From Microbacteriaceae bacterium VKM Ac-2854 (lineage in GTDB: Bacteria > Actinomycetota > Actinomycetes > Actinomycetales > Microbacteriaceae): 64,000 bases of DNA. The stretch lies in assembly GCA_013205085.1 (NCBI GenBank), contig JABMLH010000002.1:375425-439424 (forward strand). Reading direction: 5' to 3'. Shown here piece after piece: positions 24,915 through 33,371 of this stretch. The notes beneath the pieces are model-generated. The model was not told the DNA's origin and did not search any database. It saw only the letters and a list, made by a program, of their open reading frames with translations. The position numbers were made by a program, and so were the translations under genes. How positions within the stretch are numbered: the stretch's first letter is position 1; each line of letters opens with the position of its first letter.

Positions 24915-26594
24915 GTGACCGCGAACCCAGCCTCCACCGCTTCCGACCCGGCCGCGCCCGAGACCACCGTGCCCGATCAGGCCGCGCCGGCCCAGACGCC
25001 GCCGACGAAGGCCGCGCCCGACCTCTACACCACGGCCGGCAAGATCGCCGACCTGAAGGCGCGCTATCACGAGGCCGTGACGGCGAGCGGCGAGGCCGCG
25101 ATCGAGAAGCAGCACGCCAAGGGCAAGATGACCGCGCGCGAGCGCATCGACACCCTGCTCGACCCGGGCTCCTTCGTGGAGCTGGACGAATTCGTCCGGC
25201 ACCGCACCCACGCCTTCGGGATGGAGAAGAAGCGGCCCTACGGCGACGCGGTCGTCACCGGAACTGGCACCATCCACGGCCGCCAGGTCGCCGTGTACTC
25301 GCAGGACTTCACCATCTTCGGCGGCTCGCTCGGCGAGGTCGCCGGCGAGAAGATCATCAAGGTGATGGATCTCGCGCTGAAGACCGGAGTGCCGATCATC
25401 GGCATCCTCGACTCCGGCGGAGCGCGGATCCAGGAGGGCGTGGTCGCCCTGGGCAAGTACGGCGAGATCTTCCGCCGCAACACCGCGGCCTCTGGCGTGA
25501 TCCCGCAGATCTCGATCATCTGCGGTCCGGCCGCGGGCGGCGCCGTCTACTCCCCCGCGTTGACCGACTTCGTCATCATGGTCGACAAGACCTCGCAGAT
25601 GTTCGTCACCGGCCCCGACGTGATCAAGACCGTCACGGGCGAGGACGTCGGGATGGAGGAGCTCGGCGGCGCGCTCACCCACAACAAGATCTCCGGCGTC
25701 TCGCACTACCTGGCCAGCGACGAGAACGACGCGCTCGACTACGCGCGCACCCTGCTCTCGTTCCTGCCGGACAACAACCTCGCCGAACTGCCCACCTTCG
25801 ACACGGTCATCGAGCTGGAGACGACGGATGCGGATCGCGCGCTGGACACGATCATCCCGGACAGCCCGAACCAGCCCTACGACGTCACCACCGTGATCGA
25901 GCACATCGTCGACGACGGCGACTTCCTCGAGGTGCAGCCGCTGTTCGCGCCGAACATCGTGATCGGCTTCGGCCGGATCGAGGGCCGTCCGGTCGGCATC
26001 ATCGCCAACCAGCCCAGCGCCATGGCCGGCACCCTGAACATCGAGGCGGGCGAGAAGGCTTCCCGCTTCGTGCGCTTCTGCGACGCGTTCTCGCTGCCGA
26101 TCCTGACCTTGGTGGACGTGCCCGGCTACCTGCCCGGCACCGACCAGGAGTGGACCGGCGTGATCCGCCGCGGCGCGAAGCTGCTCTACGCCTACGCCGA
26201 GGCGACCGTGCCGCTGGTCACCGTCATCCTGCGCAAGGCCTACGGCGGCGCGTACATCGTGATGGGATCGAAGCAGCTCGGCGCCGACATCAACCTCGCC
26301 TGGCCGACGGCCGAGATCGCGGTGATGGGCGGTCAGGGCGCGGTGAACATCCTGTACCGGAACGAGATCAAGAAGGCCGAACTCGCCGGCGAGGACGTGG
26401 CCGCCGTGCGCACCCGCCTCGCGAACGAGTACACCTACAACGTCGCCAGCCCGTTCCTCGCGGCCGAGCGCGGCGAACTCGACGGCGTGATCGAGCCCAG
26501 CGCCACCCGCGTGGCGGTCACGAAGGCGCTGCGCGCCCTGAAGTCCAAGCGCGCGAGCCTCCCCGCCAAGAAGCACGGCAACATCCCGCTCTGA
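24915..26594 (+). CDS. Acyl-CoA carboxylase beta subunit (carboxyltransferase)
   Basis: 559 aa from GTG 24915. An Ala/Pro/Thr-rich N-terminus of ~35 residues precedes the carboxyltransferase: [45 protein letters not shown] (oxyanion glycines), [16 protein letters not shown] and [16 protein letters not shown]. It transfers CO2 from carboxybiotin to acetyl- or propionyl-CoA for lipid synthesis. The epsilon subunit (31572) and biotinylated alpha subunit (37526) lie downstream but are separated by unrelated genes. Acetyl versus propionyl specificity is not decided here. Confidence 0.94.
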   Translation: MTANPASTASDPAAPETTVPDQAAPAQTPPTKAAPDLYTTAGKIADLKARYHEAVTASGEAAIEKQHAKGKMTARERIDTLLDPGSFVELDEFVRHRTHAFGMEKKRPYGDAVVTGTGTIHGRQVAVYSQDFTIFGGSLGEVAGEKIIKVMDLALKTGVPIIGILDSGGARIQEGVVALGKYGEIFRRNTAASGVIPQISIICGPAAGGAVYSPALTDFVIMVDKTSQMFVTGPDVIKTVTGEDVGMEELGGALTHNKISGVSHYLASDENDALDYARTLLSFLPDNNLAELPTFDTVIELETTDADRALDTIIPDSPNQPYDVTTVIEHIVDDGDFLEVQPLFAPNIVIGFGRIEGRPVGIIANQPSAMAGTLNIEAGEKASRFVRFCDAFSLPILTLVDVPGYLPGTDQEWTGVIRRGAKLLYAYAEATVPLVTVILRKAYGGAYIVMGSKQLGADINLAWPTAEIAVMGGQGAVNILYRNEIKKAELAGEDVAAVRTRLANEYTYNVASPFLAAERGELDGVIEPSATRVAVTKALRALKSKRASLPAKKHGNIPL

Positions 26595-26612
26595 CCCCCG
26601 TCCCCCTTCTCC

Positions 26613-26675
26613 CCGCGAGATGCCACTTCTGCACGCTTTTCGCGGCGTGTCGCGTACACAAGAGGCATCTCGCGG
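26613..26675. repeat. 63-bp imperfect palindrome
   Basis: Outer arms CCGCGAGATGCC (26613-26624) and GGCATCTCGCGG (26664-26675) are perfect over 12 bp; the inner part is partly paired. It sits between the convergent beta-subunit and DUF2156 genes and may act as terminator. Its length and inner asymmetry resemble dispersed REP-like elements. Confidence 0.6.
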
Positions 26676-26688
26676 AGAGAGGGAGGGG

Positions 26689-29100
26689 TTACTTCGAGCG
26701 CAGCGTGCGCACGAGGGCGAGGGCCTCGCGCGCCGAGACCTCCGGTAGGTAGGCGCGGGCCAGCGCCGCACCGATCTGCGGCAGCCGCAGCGGATCGGGA
26801 TACGCCAGCGACAGCCGTGCGTACTCGGGGTGGAACTTCGCCTTGAAGCGGAACAGCGAGGCGAAGCCGTAGGCCGGCTCCAGGGCGCGCGCGAGCGAAT
26901 CCATCAGCCGCGAGAGCGTCGTCGGCTCGCTCGGCTCCGCATCCGGCGCCGTGGCCAGCGGCGCGCCCGAGAGCGAGAGCACCGTCATCCCCTCCTCCCT
27001 TGCGCGTAACGCCGCGGAGGCGATCAGGAACTCCATCACGCCCGGCATCGCCTCGTCGGCGCGGCGCATGAAGTCGAGCGTCCAGCCGATCACCCGACCG
27101 TCGCGATGCACCGGCAGCCAACTGGTCACGCCCTGCACCACGCCGTCGGGCCCGATCGCGAGCATCAGCGCCACCTCCGGATCGCGTAACTCGTCGAGGC
27201 CGCCGAGGGTGAATCCCATCTCGGGCAGCGCCTTCTCGGCGACCCACCGCTCCGACAGCTCGGTCACCTGGTTCGCGAGTCCGAGCGAGAGGGCCGACCA
27301 GTGCGTCCAGCGCGCCTCGATGCCGAGTTTGCCCGCCCGGGTCAGCGGATAGCGCACCTTCTGCCAACGCTTGCCGCCGAGGTCGAAGACCGCGGGACGG
27401 ATCAGCGTCTCCTCGCCGACCGATACGTGCTGCCACCCGAGCGCCGCGAAGGTCGGCAGCAGCTCGTCGTGCACGCTGTAGAAGCAGGCGCTCCACGACC
27501 TCTCGTCGCAGAACCGGACGAAGGCCGCGACGGTGGCCGCGCGGGCGGCCGGCGCGCAGACGGGATCCGACAGCGCGATGGCGATGTCGTTCACCACCCG
27601 GTATGCGACCGCCGCGTCGCCGTCCGCCGCCACCCAGTAGGTGTTGCCGCTCCACGTGCCCTGATGCCCGAGGGTGCCGCCGCCGTGCCGGGCCAGCAGC
27701 GCCCGGAACCGCGCCGCGTCCGCCCCGACGGCGTGCGCATCCGTGGCCCGGAACAGCGCGAGCACCGCGACCACCACCAGCAGCCAGAACGCGGGGCCGA
27801 TCCAGTCGAACAGCAGGCGGGGCAGCGGATCCTCCGGCGCGCCGATGCGGCCCAGGAAGCCGGCGAAGCTCAGCGGCAGGAAGCGCGCGAGGGTCTCGCG
27901 CAGCAGCTGCAGCAGGGTGCGCGGGGCGTCCATCGACAGCACCAGCGCGAACGACGCGGCGCCGATCACCCCGCTCAGCACCAGGATCCGCGCCCAGCGC
28001 CGGGCCGCCGCGCGCGGAGCCCGCAACCGGAAATGCCGCCGGCCGAGCAGCAGCGCGGCGACGACCGCGAGCGGCACCGCGATGGTGGCGGCGAGCCAGA
28101 GCACGTACTCGGCGTGATGTTCGAACTCCGGATGCGCCGCCGCCCGGCTCAGCGAGAGGGCGTCCAGCAGCGCGATCGCCGCGTTCACCCCGATCGCGAG
28201 CAGCAGCGCCGCCCGCCGGCCCCGACGCAGCCCGGCCGCCGCGATCAGCAGCAGTACCAAGGGCACGAAGGTCAGCACGATGGGCCCCGGCCCGATCAGG
28301 CTCACGCTGACGTGATGCAGGCAGGCGCCTTCACGGCGCGAGCACGGATCGAGCAGGTCGACCCCGGTGAACGCGCTCTGCAGCAACCGCCCGAGGAACG
28401 AGAACGGCCCGTAGCCGGAGTCCGACAGGACCGCGATCAGCGGGCCGATCGCCGTCACCGCGACGACCGCCGCCAGTAGGCCCCTCGACTCGCGATGCGA
28501 GCTGCGGCCGAGCGCGAGCGAGCGCCGATCGAGCGTCAGCAACGCGCCGAGAGCGAGACCGAGACCCCCGGCGAGCAGCCGGTACACATCGGCGGAGTCG
28601 CCCGCGTAGAGCACGAACATCGCCACGATCGCCACGACCGCCACCCGCACCCGGCGCCGCCAGAGCGGGCCGAGGAATGCGCTGGCGGTCAGCAGAGCGG
28701 CCGTCACCCCGATCAGCGGATCGACGGTGAGGTCACCGGCCGTGTCGCTCGCCCACCACTCCTGCACATCAGCGCCGACCCACTGCAGCAGGGTGCCCAG
28801 CAGCACCGCGGCTCCCCCGCCGACCACGAAGGCGACGGCCGTTCGGGCGGACCCCATGGCCCGCTCGGCGATCGGCAGCAGCAGGAGCGACGCGGCGACG
28901 GCGAGCACGAGGGTGCCGGCGTCCGCGGCGGTGAACAGCGCCGTGACGGCCGTCCACGGGCGGCCGCCGGTGATCGTGCTGGACACCCCCGCCCGCCAAC
29001 TCGGCACGCCGATCGACGTCGTCACGATCAGAAGCAGCGCCAGGCCGAGCGAGAACGGATACCGGCGCACCCGGGCCAGGATGCGGGCACTGCGGCTCAT
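26689..29100 (-). CDS. Membrane protein: rhomboid-like N-terminus fused to DUF2156 (MprF-like) domain
   Basis: 803 aa from ATG 29100. The N-terminal ~200 residues show a rhomboid-like order: RPWTAVTALFTAADAGTL, then LPIAERAMGSARTAVAFVVGG, then PLIGVTAALLTASAF in place of the GxSG active site. The catalytic Ser and His are missing. More membrane spans follow, then a cytoplasmic domain from ~500 (GTLGHQGTWSGNTYWVAADGDAAVAY to WTLDFMRRADEAMPGVMEFL) of the DUF2156/phosphatidylglycerol lysyltransferase C-terminal type. A role in aminoacylating membrane lipid is possible. It overlaps a 35-codon frame upstream and has a paralogue next door. Confidence 0.75.
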   Translation of the reverse strand: MSRSARILARVRRYPFSLGLALLLIVTTSIGVPSWRAGVSSTITGGRPWTAVTALFTAADAGTLVLAVAASLLLLPIAERAMGSARTAVAFVVGGGAAVLLGTLLQWVGADVQEWWASDTAGDLTVDPLIGVTAALLTASAFLGPLWRRRVRVAVVAIVAMFVLYAGDSADVYRLLAGGLGLALGALLTLDRRSLALGRSSHRESRGLLAAVVAVTAIGPLIAVLSDSGYGPFSFLGRLLQSAFTGVDLLDPCSRREGACLHHVSVSLIGPGPIVLTFVPLVLLLIAAAGLRRGRRAALLLAIGVNAAIALLDALSLSRAAAHPEFEHHAEYVLWLAATIAVPLAVVAALLLGRRHFRLRAPRAAARRWARILVLSGVIGAASFALVLSMDAPRTLLQLLRETLARFLPLSFAGFLGRIGAPEDPLPRLLFDWIGPAFWLLVVVAVLALFRATDAHAVGADAARFRALLARHGGGTLGHQGTWSGNTYWVAADGDAAVAYRVVNDIAIALSDPVCAPAARAATVAAFVRFCDERSWSACFYSVHDELLPTFAALGWQHVSVGEETLIRPAVFDLGGKRWQKVRYPLTRAGKLGIEARWTHWSALSLGLANQVTELSERWVAEKALPEMGFTLGGLDELRDPEVALMLAIGPDGVVQGVTSWLPVHRDGRVIGWTLDFMRRADEAMPGVMEFLIASAALRAREEGMTVLSLSGAPLATAPDAEPSEPTTLSRLMDSLARALEPAYGFASLFRFKAKFHPEYARLSLAYPDPLRLPQIGAALARAYLPEVSAREALALVRTLRSK

Positions 29101-29204
29101 AACGACCCGATCCGCGAGCGGAGAGCCGTGAACGCCTCGTCGAGGGTGGCGATGGCGTGCGGCGCCGGGACCCTCCCCAGCGCGTTCGCGAGATCGGCGA
29201 GCAC
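29097..29204 (-). CDS. Possible 35-aa leader peptide coupled to the rhomboid-like/DUF2156 gene
   Basis: GTG 29204 follows GGAGGTGATC, a near-ideal complement to the 16S 3' end, by 4 nt. The frame encodes MLADLANALGRVPAPHAIAT-type amphipathic sequence and ends TTA-TGA, with the TGA overlapping the next ATG (ATGA). This good ribosome site better explains translation of the downstream gene than any site next to its own ATG. TTA is very rare in such GC-rich DNA. It may be a leader peptide or the relic of a longer gene. Confidence 0.5.
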   Translation of the reverse strand: MLADLANALGRVPAPHAIATLDEAFTALRSRIGSL

Positions 29205-29262
29205 GCGCGATCACCTCCACCCACGGCGCATGCGGGGCGTCTCCCCGCATCGCGTCTGCAGC

Positions 29263-31506
29263 CTAAACAGCCACGCCGTTCGCCGACTCACCGCTCGCCG
29301 GGAGGAGGCCCGCGATTCTGAGAGAGCGCGCATCCGCGTCCGCCAGGAGCGCGACGGCCGCGACCCGCGTCGCCTGGGAATCGGCGCCGGCGAGATGGAT
29401 CGGGCTGCTCGTCGCTCCCGCCGCTTGCGCCCCGTCGAGGAAGCTCCGCCCTCCCGACGACGGCTCGAGCGCCCGGTACGCCCGGTCGATCACGCGCGCG
29501 AGCGGCGTCTCGGCCGGGGCCGGGCCGAGCAGCGCGAGCACCTCTGCGCCGTCTTCGCGCAGCCTGCTCCGCACGGCCGCGAGGGCGATCTGCGCGGCAT
29601 CATCGGGCGCCGTGGCGGTGCGGTGCACCGATTCCAGGCCCCAGCCGATCGTGCGTCTCCCGCGCAGAATCGGCCACCACGTCGCGAGGAGGAGCGGATG
29701 CTGCTCGTCGTCGAACAGGATCAGCAGCGCCGCATCCGGATCACGGAACGCATCATCGGCGCCGAAGAACGCACCGAGTTCGAGAGCCGGGTTCTGCGCC
29801 GCCAGCGCCTCGACGCGGAGCCGCTGCCGCGCACCCAGATCCTCCCAGCGTGTCCACAGCGTCCGCAGCGAAACCTGCGGGGAATCATCCAGGACCGCAC
29901 GCAGCGAGGCGACCGACAGCACGTACTGCCGGGCGAGCACCGCGCGGGCACCCGCCGGAGCCTCGCCGATGATCGCGACGCTCCAGCCCTTCGCAGCGCA
30001 GAACGCCGAGAAGCCGGCCGGCGGCTCCGGCGCGCCGAAGACGAGCGCGACCCGGTCGACCACCCGGAACACCACCGCGGAGCCGGTCGGCCCGCGCCAC
30101 AGCCGGGCACCGCCGGCGAGACCGCGGTAGCCGAGAACACCACCGCCCGCGTCGCGCACGGCCCGCCGCGCCGCCGCCGCCAGCCGAGCGCTCGCGCGAG
30201 AGACCCGGAGAACGGCCAGGAGTACAACCGCCCAGAAGAGCGGGCCGACCGTCGCGAAGAGCAGCAGCTCCCGCGGCGCGGCGATCGGCTCCGCGAGCAG
30301 CGTCGCCGGGATGAAACGGCGCGCCGTGTCGAGCGGACCCGTCCCGTTCACCACCATGAACGCGCCGGCCAGCGCGATGAACGCGAGCAGCACGATCGCG
30401 CCCCAGCGCGCGGCGGCCGACGGCGGGGCGAGCAGCCGGAACAGCCGGCGCTGAGTGAGCGCCACGATCGCGAGCAGCACCGGAAGCAGCACCGCCGCTG
30501 CGGCCCAGAGCCCGTAGGCGCCGGCCCGGCTCAGTCGCTCCAGCGCGCTGACCGCGTCGAGTGCGGCGAATCCGAACGCCGCCACCGCGAGCTGCACCCC
30601 GACGGCGAGCCGGAGCGCGAGCCGTCGGCCGCGGAGCATCCCGACGGCCGCCACAACGAGCAGAACGGACGGCACGACGGCGAGCAGCGCGGGGCCCGGC
30701 CCGGCCGCGAGGTCGCGGTTGCACGCCGCGGACAGCGTGTCCGCGCACCGCGCGATCACCGCCGCATCCGGCAGCGCGAGCATCCGGCCGAACTCGGCGG
30801 AGGGGCCGATCGGATCCCTCGACAGCAGCGCGATCAGCGGACCGGATGCGCTCGCCGCGACCAGCGCGGCGAGCAGGCGTCGGCGCTCCCCCGGCGAGCT
30901 CCGAGCGCGCCGCGACTGCCCGCGGGTCAGCGCAAGCCCGAGCGTCAGGCCGGCGAGGGCGGCGATGAGACGGAGGCCGTTGGCCGGATCGCCGTCGTTC
31001 AGCACCAGCATCACGATCGCGGCGAGGGTGAGCACCCGGGCTCGACGCCGCCAGAGCGGGCCGAAGAATGCGGTCGCCGTGAGGAAGGCCCCGACGACCG
31101 GGGTGAGTGGGTCGAGCGTGACCGGGAGCCGGGTCGGATCCGTGAACCAGGCGCCGAGCGACGAGTCGGCCCACTGCAGCGCCACCCCGAGCACCGCGGC
31201 CGCCGCGCCGGTTGCCACGAAGGACGCCGCGATCCGCCAGGAGCCGACGCGGCGCTCCGCGACGGCGAGCAGGGGCACTCCGATGATCAGCCCGGCGATC
31301 AGGGCGGCGGGACCCTCCGGAACGATCAGCGCCGAGAAGGGCGTCCACCAGGCACCGTCGAGCAGCGTCGTCGGCACGCCCACCGCCCAGATCCGCGCCG
31401 GCTGCGCGACGACCGTTCCCGTCTCCACCGCGGCGAGCATCAGCAGCAGCGCGAAGCCGAGCGTCGCCGGGATGCGGCGCAGCAGCCGCGGCGTATGGTG
31501 CCTCAC
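29263..31506 (-). CDS. Membrane protein: rhomboid-like N-terminus fused to DUF2156 domain (paralogue)
   Basis: 747 aa from GTG 31506, chosen because it aligns with the start of the neighbouring paralogue; an in-frame ATG lies at 31557. It follows the same plan: GAWWTPFSALIVPEGPAAL, LAVAERRVGSWRIAASFV, TPVVGAFLTATAFFGPLWRRRARV, further spans, then a C-terminal domain with GVLGYRGLAGGARLW and GWGLESVHRTATAPDD. The domain is shorter and more diverged than the neighbour's, so substrate or activity may differ. The rhomboid catalytic residues are absent here as well. Confidence 0.7.
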   Translation of the reverse strand: MRHHTPRLLRRIPATLGFALLLMLAAVETGTVVAQPARIWAVGVPTTLLDGAWWTPFSALIVPEGPAALIAGLIIGVPLLAVAERRVGSWRIAASFVATGAAAAVLGVALQWADSSLGAWFTDPTRLPVTLDPLTPVVGAFLTATAFFGPLWRRRARVLTLAAIVMLVLNDGDPANGLRLIAALAGLTLGLALTRGQSRRARSSPGERRRLLAALVAASASGPLIALLSRDPIGPSAEFGRMLALPDAAVIARCADTLSAACNRDLAAGPGPALLAVVPSVLLVVAAVGMLRGRRLALRLAVGVQLAVAAFGFAALDAVSALERLSRAGAYGLWAAAAVLLPVLLAIVALTQRRLFRLLAPPSAAARWGAIVLLAFIALAGAFMVVNGTGPLDTARRFIPATLLAEPIAAPRELLLFATVGPLFWAVVLLAVLRVSRASARLAAAARRAVRDAGGGVLGYRGLAGGARLWRGPTGSAVVFRVVDRVALVFGAPEPPAGFSAFCAAKGWSVAIIGEAPAGARAVLARQYVLSVASLRAVLDDSPQVSLRTLWTRWEDLGARQRLRVEALAAQNPALELGAFFGADDAFRDPDAALLILFDDEQHPLLLATWWPILRGRRTIGWGLESVHRTATAPDDAAQIALAAVRSRLREDGAEVLALLGPAPAETPLARVIDRAYRALEPSSGGRSFLDGAQAAGATSSPIHLAGADSQATRVAAVALLADADARSLRIAGLLPASGESANGVAV

Positions 31507-31558
31507 GTTCCGTCCCCGTCCGGGCGCACATCCCGGCGCGCGCCGCGACTCCATCATG

Positions 31559-31564
31559 TAGCTT
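31559..31564 (+). promoter_or_regulatory. -10-like box (TAGCTT), leaderless start of the epsilon gene
   Basis: TAGCTT ends 7 nt before the ATG at 31572, the same geometry as at the carboxylase beta gene. Confidence 0.45.
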
Positions 31565-31571
31565 CGAAGCC

Positions 31572-31808
31572 ATGACCGTCGCGCCCGCAGCCTCCGACTC
31601 CGCCCCGACCGCTGACATCGTCATCCGCACGCCCGGACTCGGTGCCGCGGAGATCGCGGCGGTGACGGCGGTCCTGACCGCTCTCACCGCGGCCTCGGTG
31701 GCGCCGGTACCGGCGCCCGCGGCGACGACCGCCTGGTCGCGGGGGCAGCGGGCGATCCGCACCCCGCTGACTCCGGGCGCCGGTCGCTGGCGCTCGTTCG
31801 CGGGCTGA
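31572..31808 (+). CDS. Acyl-CoA carboxylase epsilon subunit
   Basis: 78 aa. An acidic start (ADIVIRTPGLGAAEIAAVTAVLTAL) is followed by an Ala/Pro linker and the basic end TTAWSRGQRAIRTPLTPGAGRW. This WS-R-x6-PL-x-PG-x-GRW ending is the hallmark of the small epsilon subunit that stabilises actinobacterial acyl-CoA carboxylases. In relatives it normally follows the beta gene directly; here about 5 kb of opposite-strand genes separate them. A hairpin at 31812 follows the stop. Confidence 0.85.
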   Translation: MTVAPAASDSAPTADIVIRTPGLGAAEIAAVTAVLTALTAASVAPVPAPAATTAWSRGQRAIRTPLTPGAGRWRSFAG

Positions 31809-31811
31809 CGG

Positions 31812-31827
31812 CGGGGTTTGCACCCCG
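31812..31827 (+). terminator. Small hairpin after the epsilon gene
   Basis: CGGGGT and ACCCCG pair around TTGC, 3 nt after the stop codon. It is a weak terminator candidate. A related TTTGTACCCCGA sequence occurs about 30 bp further on. Confidence 0.4.
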
Positions 31828-31999
31828 ATCACCGGCCTCGGCGACGCGAAGCTGAGTTTTGTACCCCGAAATGTCCTCCAAAGAGCCGACTAGTCAGTCC
31901 GTGTCGGGCCGAGCAAGATTGTCTGTGTTAGGTGTAGCTCTTCGGAGTGACACCGCCAATCACTCGCCGACCAGGGTAAGCGGGCGGGTGTTTTGGGGG

Positions 32000-32036
32000 C
32001 GAGTCAGGACAATATTCGGGTTGTTGTCCTGACTCG
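32000..32036. repeat. Perfect 13-bp inverted repeat
   Basis: CGAGTCAGGACAA (32000-32012) and its exact complement (32024-32036) flank an 11-nt loop TATTCGGGTTG. No T-run follows, so it is either an unusual terminator or a protein-binding or recombination site. Confidence 0.65.
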
Positions 32037-32251
32037 GGGTTTGACGGCGGGCAGGTCTGCACTCTTCGGAGGCGCGGACCGCCCGCCGCACTCTTTTAAC
32101 CGTTGCTGGTGCCCACCCTCCCCCGTGCCGGGCATCGGTGCGTCGCGCCACGCGGATCTGTTCCGGTGGCCCCGTCGGCGCGACCGAGAGATCACAGCGG
32201 CCCACCTCCAGTCCCGGAACCGGCCGCATCGCTGCAGGGCCGGACACAACC

Positions 32252-32305
32252 TCGGCTGAGAGCGTTGCTCGGCGCTGATCAGCTCTGACGAGCACTCTCA
32301 GCCGA
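32252..32305. repeat. Long imperfect hairpin
   Basis: TCGGCTGAGAG (32252-32262) pairs exactly with 32295-32305. The inner TGCTCG/CGAGCA pair extends the stem past a bulge. It is close to the end of the minus-strand kinase operon and could be its terminator. Confidence 0.6.
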
Positions 32306-32330
32306 AGTTACGACCGAGCGTTCGCCTCCC

Positions 32331-33371
32331 TCAGCGCCGGTCGCCGTCCGCCCGGCGGCGGATCTCGACCCACGCGTCCACCTCGTCGGCGCCGTCGTCG
32401 TGCCCGAGGGCTCTCGCGCTGCCGTCGCCGGAGGTGCGCAGCCCCACCACGGTGACCGCGGAGTCCGAGTCGGAGGAGCCGGTGCGCACCACGATCCGGT
32501 CGACCTCCGGGCGGATGCCGTCCAGCGCCCCGGCGAGCTCCTGCAGCACCCGGTCGATCTCCGCCAGCGGCAGTTGATCCAGCCCGCCGTCGTCGAGCAC
32601 GGACACGGTCACGCCGCGCCGCCGAGCGGCGAGCACGCGGCGGCGGACGTCGTCATCCAGCAGCCGGCGGCCGCGGATCTCGTCGCGAACGGATGCCTCC
32701 AGCAGGCGGCATTCGCGACGTTCCTCCTCGGTGAGGTCGGAGTCCTTCGCCACGATGCGGCGCAGCATGTCGGAGGCGATGGCGCGGGTCTGCTCCAGCC
32801 GCACCTCCCGCTCGCTCAGGTGCGCCTCCTCCGCCGCGCGCCAGGACGCCGCCGCCCGCTCCGCGGCCTCGAGGACGCGCGCCTCTTCGCTCGCCCGCCC
32901 GGTCTCGCGGGTGAGCAGCTGCGCGATGCCGACCCAGGCGAAGCCGCCGAGCACTCCGAGGGTGGCCAGCGCCTCCGGGCCGGCCCAGAAGAACGTGTGC
33001 ACGGTGAGGAAGACCATGCCCGCCCAGGCGAAACGCGGCTGCCGCCGGGCGCAGGTCACCGTGAGCAGCGTGCCGACCGCGGCGATGTACCAGGTGGCGT
33101 AGCCGTTCGCGGCCGCGGGGTCGAGCGACGGAGTCACCAGGAGCGGCAGCAGCACCGCCACCGCGAGGTTCGCGCTCGCGAGCGGCACCGGCATCCGGGT
33201 GGGCGACTTCGGCCAGAGGCTCACCAGCGTCGCAACGGCGTAGAGCACCAGCGCGATCACGACGCCGGCCGTCACCGCCTGCGTCCGGAACGAGAACAGC
33301 GCGAGCACCACGTGGTAGATCGAGAAGCCGGCCCCCATCGCGATCAGGAGCGCGCGCGGGTACGCGATCAT
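32331..33371 (-). CDS. Membrane pseudokinase-like partner of a two-component system
   Basis: 346 aa from ATG 33371 (ATGA overlap with the kinase gene). About six membrane spans are followed by a long coiled coil (residues ~165-215) and a cytoplasmic end with VRRRVLAARRRGVTVSVLDDGG, IDRVLQELAGALDGIRPEVDRIVVR and VTVVGLR. This resembles the linker and ATPase strands of NarL-type kinases, but the phospho-acceptor His, the N-box Asn and the G boxes are missing. It probably modulates the adjacent kinase. No named family was recognised. Confidence 0.65.
   Translation of the reverse strand: MIAYPRALLIAMGAGFSIYHVVLALFSFRTQAVTAGVVIALVLYAVATLVSLWPKSPTRMPVPLASANLAVAVLLPLLVTPSLDPAAANGYATWYIAAVGTLLTVTCARRQPRFAWAGMVFLTVHTFFWAGPEALATLGVLGGFAWVGIAQLLTRETGRASEEARVLEAAERAAASWRAAEEAHLSEREVRLEQTRAIASDMLRRIVAKDSDLTEEERRECRLLEASVRDEIRGRRLLDDDVRRRVLAARRRGVTVSVLDDGGLDQLPLAEIDRVLQELAGALDGIRPEVDRIVVRTGSSDSDSAVTVVGLRTSGDGSARALGHDDGADEVDAWVEIRRRADGDRR

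Larger units (their letters stand above)
31809..32330. other. 522-bp non-coding region with inverted repeats
   Basis: This lies between the convergent epsilon and pseudokinase genes. Frames here lack codon bias and family features. The stretch 31890-32000 is AT-richer than its surroundings. Structures seen are the hairpins at 31812, 32000-32036 and 32252-32305. Confidence 0.6.

Noticed and set aside
29106-29108. TTA codon in the leader as a bldA-type switch
   Set aside because: The codon touches the overlapping ATG and may be forced by it; one codon outside Streptomyces is not enough to propose such control as a feature.
28495-31575. A 1026-codon open frame on the plus strand
   Set aside because: It is antisense to the two rhomboid-like/DUF2156 genes, and its Arg/Gln/Glu-rich product is an antisense artefact.
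31960-32295. 111-codon minus-strand frame in the non-coding region
   Set aside because: It has no ribosome site or codon bias and spans two inverted repeats.
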